7,573 nucleotides of DNA, taken from positions 1-7,573 of the forward strand of contig JAHEYE010000166.1 in assembly GCA_023251695.1 (NCBI GenBank). The letters run 5' to 3'. Below, in pieces: positions 5,815 to 7,573 of the stretch (position 1 is the stretch's first letter; each line of letters opens with the position of its first letter). The notes under the pieces were generated by a model, which worked only from the letters and a program-made list of their open reading frames with translations, made no database searches and had not been told where the DNA came from. The translations under genes were made by a program, and so were the position numbers. The stretch comes from Sphingobacteriaceae bacterium. GTDB taxonomy: Bacteria > Bacteroidota > Bacteroidia > B-17B0 > Aurantibacillaceae.

Positions 5815-7573
5815 AAGAATTTACGATTTAATTTTATTATACTTTTTGTATGCGGCATAGCTTTGCGTACATTTTCACAATCCAGCGTTATACAAATTCA
5901 GGCTGCGGATAAGCTTTTTAATGATAAGGATTATACCAATGCCATTCTTTTTTACAACAAGCTACTGAATGATTCATCGGTTTACAAACAACGGGTATTG
6001 CCTTACCGCGTTCAGATGGTAAATATGATGAAGCGCCCGCCTCAGGCCATACAAGACAGCCTCGGGAAAAAAGACAGTTTAAAAACGGAAATTAAACAAC
6101 CTGTTGTTGCTACAAAAAAAGACACCACTAAAACAACTTCAGGTAAGGGTGCTTCTTCACCGGCACCTAAAGCATCGCAATACGATTATGTATTATTTCA
6201 ATTAGCGCATGCTTACCGCCTGAATGCAGATTATATTAATGCTGTAATTCATTATAAAAAATGTGTTGACCAGGGGGCTTATCCTGAAGCCAGGTATTAT
6301 TACGCGCTTACCCTGATGAACACAAAACGTTATCAGGAAGCACTTAATGAGTTTGAAGCTTATGTTACAAGTAATCCCTCCAATGATTCGATCGCAAAAA
6401 TTGCTGTAAAAAAAGAAGCAGGTTGTTATTTTGCGATGGATAGCGCAAACATCAACCGAATTATTAAGGTAACTCAGCTTGATACAAACGTTTTTAATAA
6501 AGGTACTTCCAGTTTCGGGGCTTCGTATTACGGAAGCTCATCGAAAATTATTTTTACAAGTGCGAGGAAAGGAAATATAATTATTGACCCTAAAAAAGAT
6601 GATCCCGCTTACTTGTGTGATTTGTATTGGACCGAACTTCAAGATAGTTTGTGGAGTAAGCCAATAAATTTAGGGGCTAGTTTAAACTCTAATCAACACG
6701 AAGGTGCTTCATTTGTAGGAGGGGCCGACGAAAATATGTCGGTGTTTTTCACAAGATGGAGCGATGCTAACCCAAAGGAATCATTTATTTACCGATCGAA
6801 AATGAATGGTTCTGTTTTTTATGCTGCACAAAAACTTAACGATAATGTGAATGCAATGGGATACAGATCACTGCAACCTTGTTTAAACGCCGATGGTACG
6901 AAATTATATTTTTCTTCAAATCGCCCCGGCGGTGCAGGTGGTTATGATATTTGGGTTTGTGATATTGAAGGCAGCGGAATGGCAGGTACAGCAAAAAATC
7001 TCGGACCACCCATTAATACCGCAGGCGATGAGATAACTCCTTTTATTCATCCGGTAACAGGAAGTTTATTTTTTAGTTCAAACGGTTTGCCCGGCTTAGG
7101 GGGCTTGGATATTTTTAAATGTGATGTAAATAATGACGGTAATTTTGCTTTTCCGGTGAATATGAAATCTCCTTTGAATTCAAGTAAAGATGATGCCTAT
7201 TATATATTAGACAGGATTCAGGGAAAAGGTTTCTTTTCGAGCGACAGAATTGAATGTGCCGGCGGGAATTGCTATAAGATTTTCGAGTATATTAACCAGC
7301 CTATTAAATTTGATGTGGCCGGAGTTGTTTTTGATGCCCAAACAAATGAACCAATTGCCAATGCATTGGTGTCGGTAATCGAAACGCACGGAAATGGAGA
7401 TCCTATTTTTATTCAAACGAACGAAAAGGGTGAGTATTTTGCTGAATTAAGGGGGAACTCGGAATACTTTTTAAAAGCGCAAAAGAACAAATACCTTGCT
7501 GATGCCGGTGCTGCTGTAACAAAGGATAAAACAAAAACAGAACATTTTCAACAGGATTTTTTCTTGAATATTA
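5812..7573 (+). CDS. PorE-like TPR / PD40 beta-propeller protein, 3'-truncated by the window
   Basis: The frame opens at ATG 5812, two bases after the preceding TAA, and stays open to the right edge (587 residues plus one base). Residues 1-23 form a signal peptide ending T-F-S-Q. A TPR-like helix pair lies around 30-70, a Lys/Thr/Ser/Pro-rich linker at about 74-123, and two more TPR-like repeats at about 124-190. PD40 propeller blades follow, clearest at 354-383 (L-N-A-D-G-T-K-L-Y-F-S-S-N-R with Y-D-I-W) and 405-436 (F-F-S-S-N-G with L-D-I-F); weaker ones lie at 234-252, 297-316 and 459-491. From about 500, V-A-G-V-V-F-D-A then P-I-A-N-A-L-V begins a carboxypeptidase-regulatory-like domain. 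P. gingivalis PorE has this order and ends in an OmpA-type peptidoglycan-binding domain, which should lie beyond the window. Likely role: periplasmic anchor or scaffold for the PorP/SprF barrel. The missing end limits certainty. Confidence 0.87.
   Translation, partial: MKNLRFNFIILFVCGIALRTFSQSSVIQIQAADKLFNDKDYTNAILFYNKLLNDSSVYKQRVLPYRVQMVNMMKRPPQAIQDSLGKKDSLKTEIKQPVVATKKDTTKTTSGKGASSPAPKASQYDYVLFQLAHAYRLNADYINAVIHYKKCVDQGAYPEARYYYALTLMNTKRYQEALNEFEAYVTSNPSNDSIAKIAVKKEAGCYFAMDSANINRIIKVTQLDTNVFNKGTSSFGASYYGSSSKIIFTSARKGNIIIDPKKDDPAYLCDLYWTELQDSLWSKPINLGASLNSNQHEGASFVGGADENMSVFFTRWSDANPKESFIYRSKMNGSVFYAAQKLNDNVNAMGYRSLQPCLNADGTKLYFSSNRPGGAGGYDIWVCDIEGSGMAGTAKNLGPPINTAGDEITPFIHPVTGSLFFSSNGLPGLGGLDIFKCDVNNDGNFAFPVNMKSPLNSSKDDAYYILDRIQGKGFFSSDRIECAGGNCYKIFEYINQPIKFDVAGVVFDAQTNEPIANALVSVIETHGNGDPIFIQTNEKGEYFAELRGNSEYFLKAQKNKYLADAGAAVTKDKTKTEHFQQDFFLNI

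Noticed and set aside
5812..5880. Third gene product as a lipoprotein
   Set aside because: The Cys at residue 14 follows L-F-V, which does not fit a lipobox, and the segment continues hydrophobic to T-F-S-Q, so an ordinary signal peptide is more likely.
7207..7416. Minus-strand 69-residue open frame
   Set aside because: It is antisense to the propeller and regulatory-like domain of the third gene, which is clearly coding.

Overview
This window looks like a piece of a Bacteroidota chromosome, and essentially all of it is coding on the + strand. The evidence is a giant surface protein ending in a gliding/type B sorting domain, a PorP/SprF-family outer-membrane protein, and a TPR/beta-propeller lipoprotein-like or periplasmic protein of PorE type. 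The DNA is moderately AT-rich and the start codons lack Shine-Dalgarno sequences, as is usual in that phylum. I cannot name a genus.

Layout. Positions 1-4809 are the 3' part of a very large adhesin gene that is open at the left edge. It encodes a partial module (R0), then 13 complete tandem Ig-like modules of about 81 residues (R1-R13, 91-3258). These are followed by two longer Ig/PKD-like domains (3259-3798), three PKD domains (3799-4536) and a C-terminal type IX secretion (T9SS) type B sorting domain (4546-4806). Seven bases later comes a complete 330-residue PorP/SprF-family gene (4817-5809). Two bases after that starts a third gene (5812 to beyond the right edge) with a signal peptide, TPRs, PD40 propeller repeats and the start of a carboxypeptidase-regulatory-like domain. 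An OmpA C-terminal domain would be expected just outside the window.

The three genes read as one operon: a T9SS cargo, its likely dedicated outer-membrane partner, and a periplasmic subunit that probably ties the partner to the cell wall. This matches the general sprB-sprF arrangement known from gliding Bacteroidota, so the system is recognisable rather than wholly new.

The most unusual content lies in the repeat array. It shows two separate duplication histories: an older three-module block copied once, and a recent alternating two-type expansion. Two modules have identical protein but 14 synonymous DNA differences. About 1086 residues contain a single basic amino acid. I see no RNA genes, CRISPR arrays, insertion sequences, terminators or non-coding stretches longer than 7 bases.
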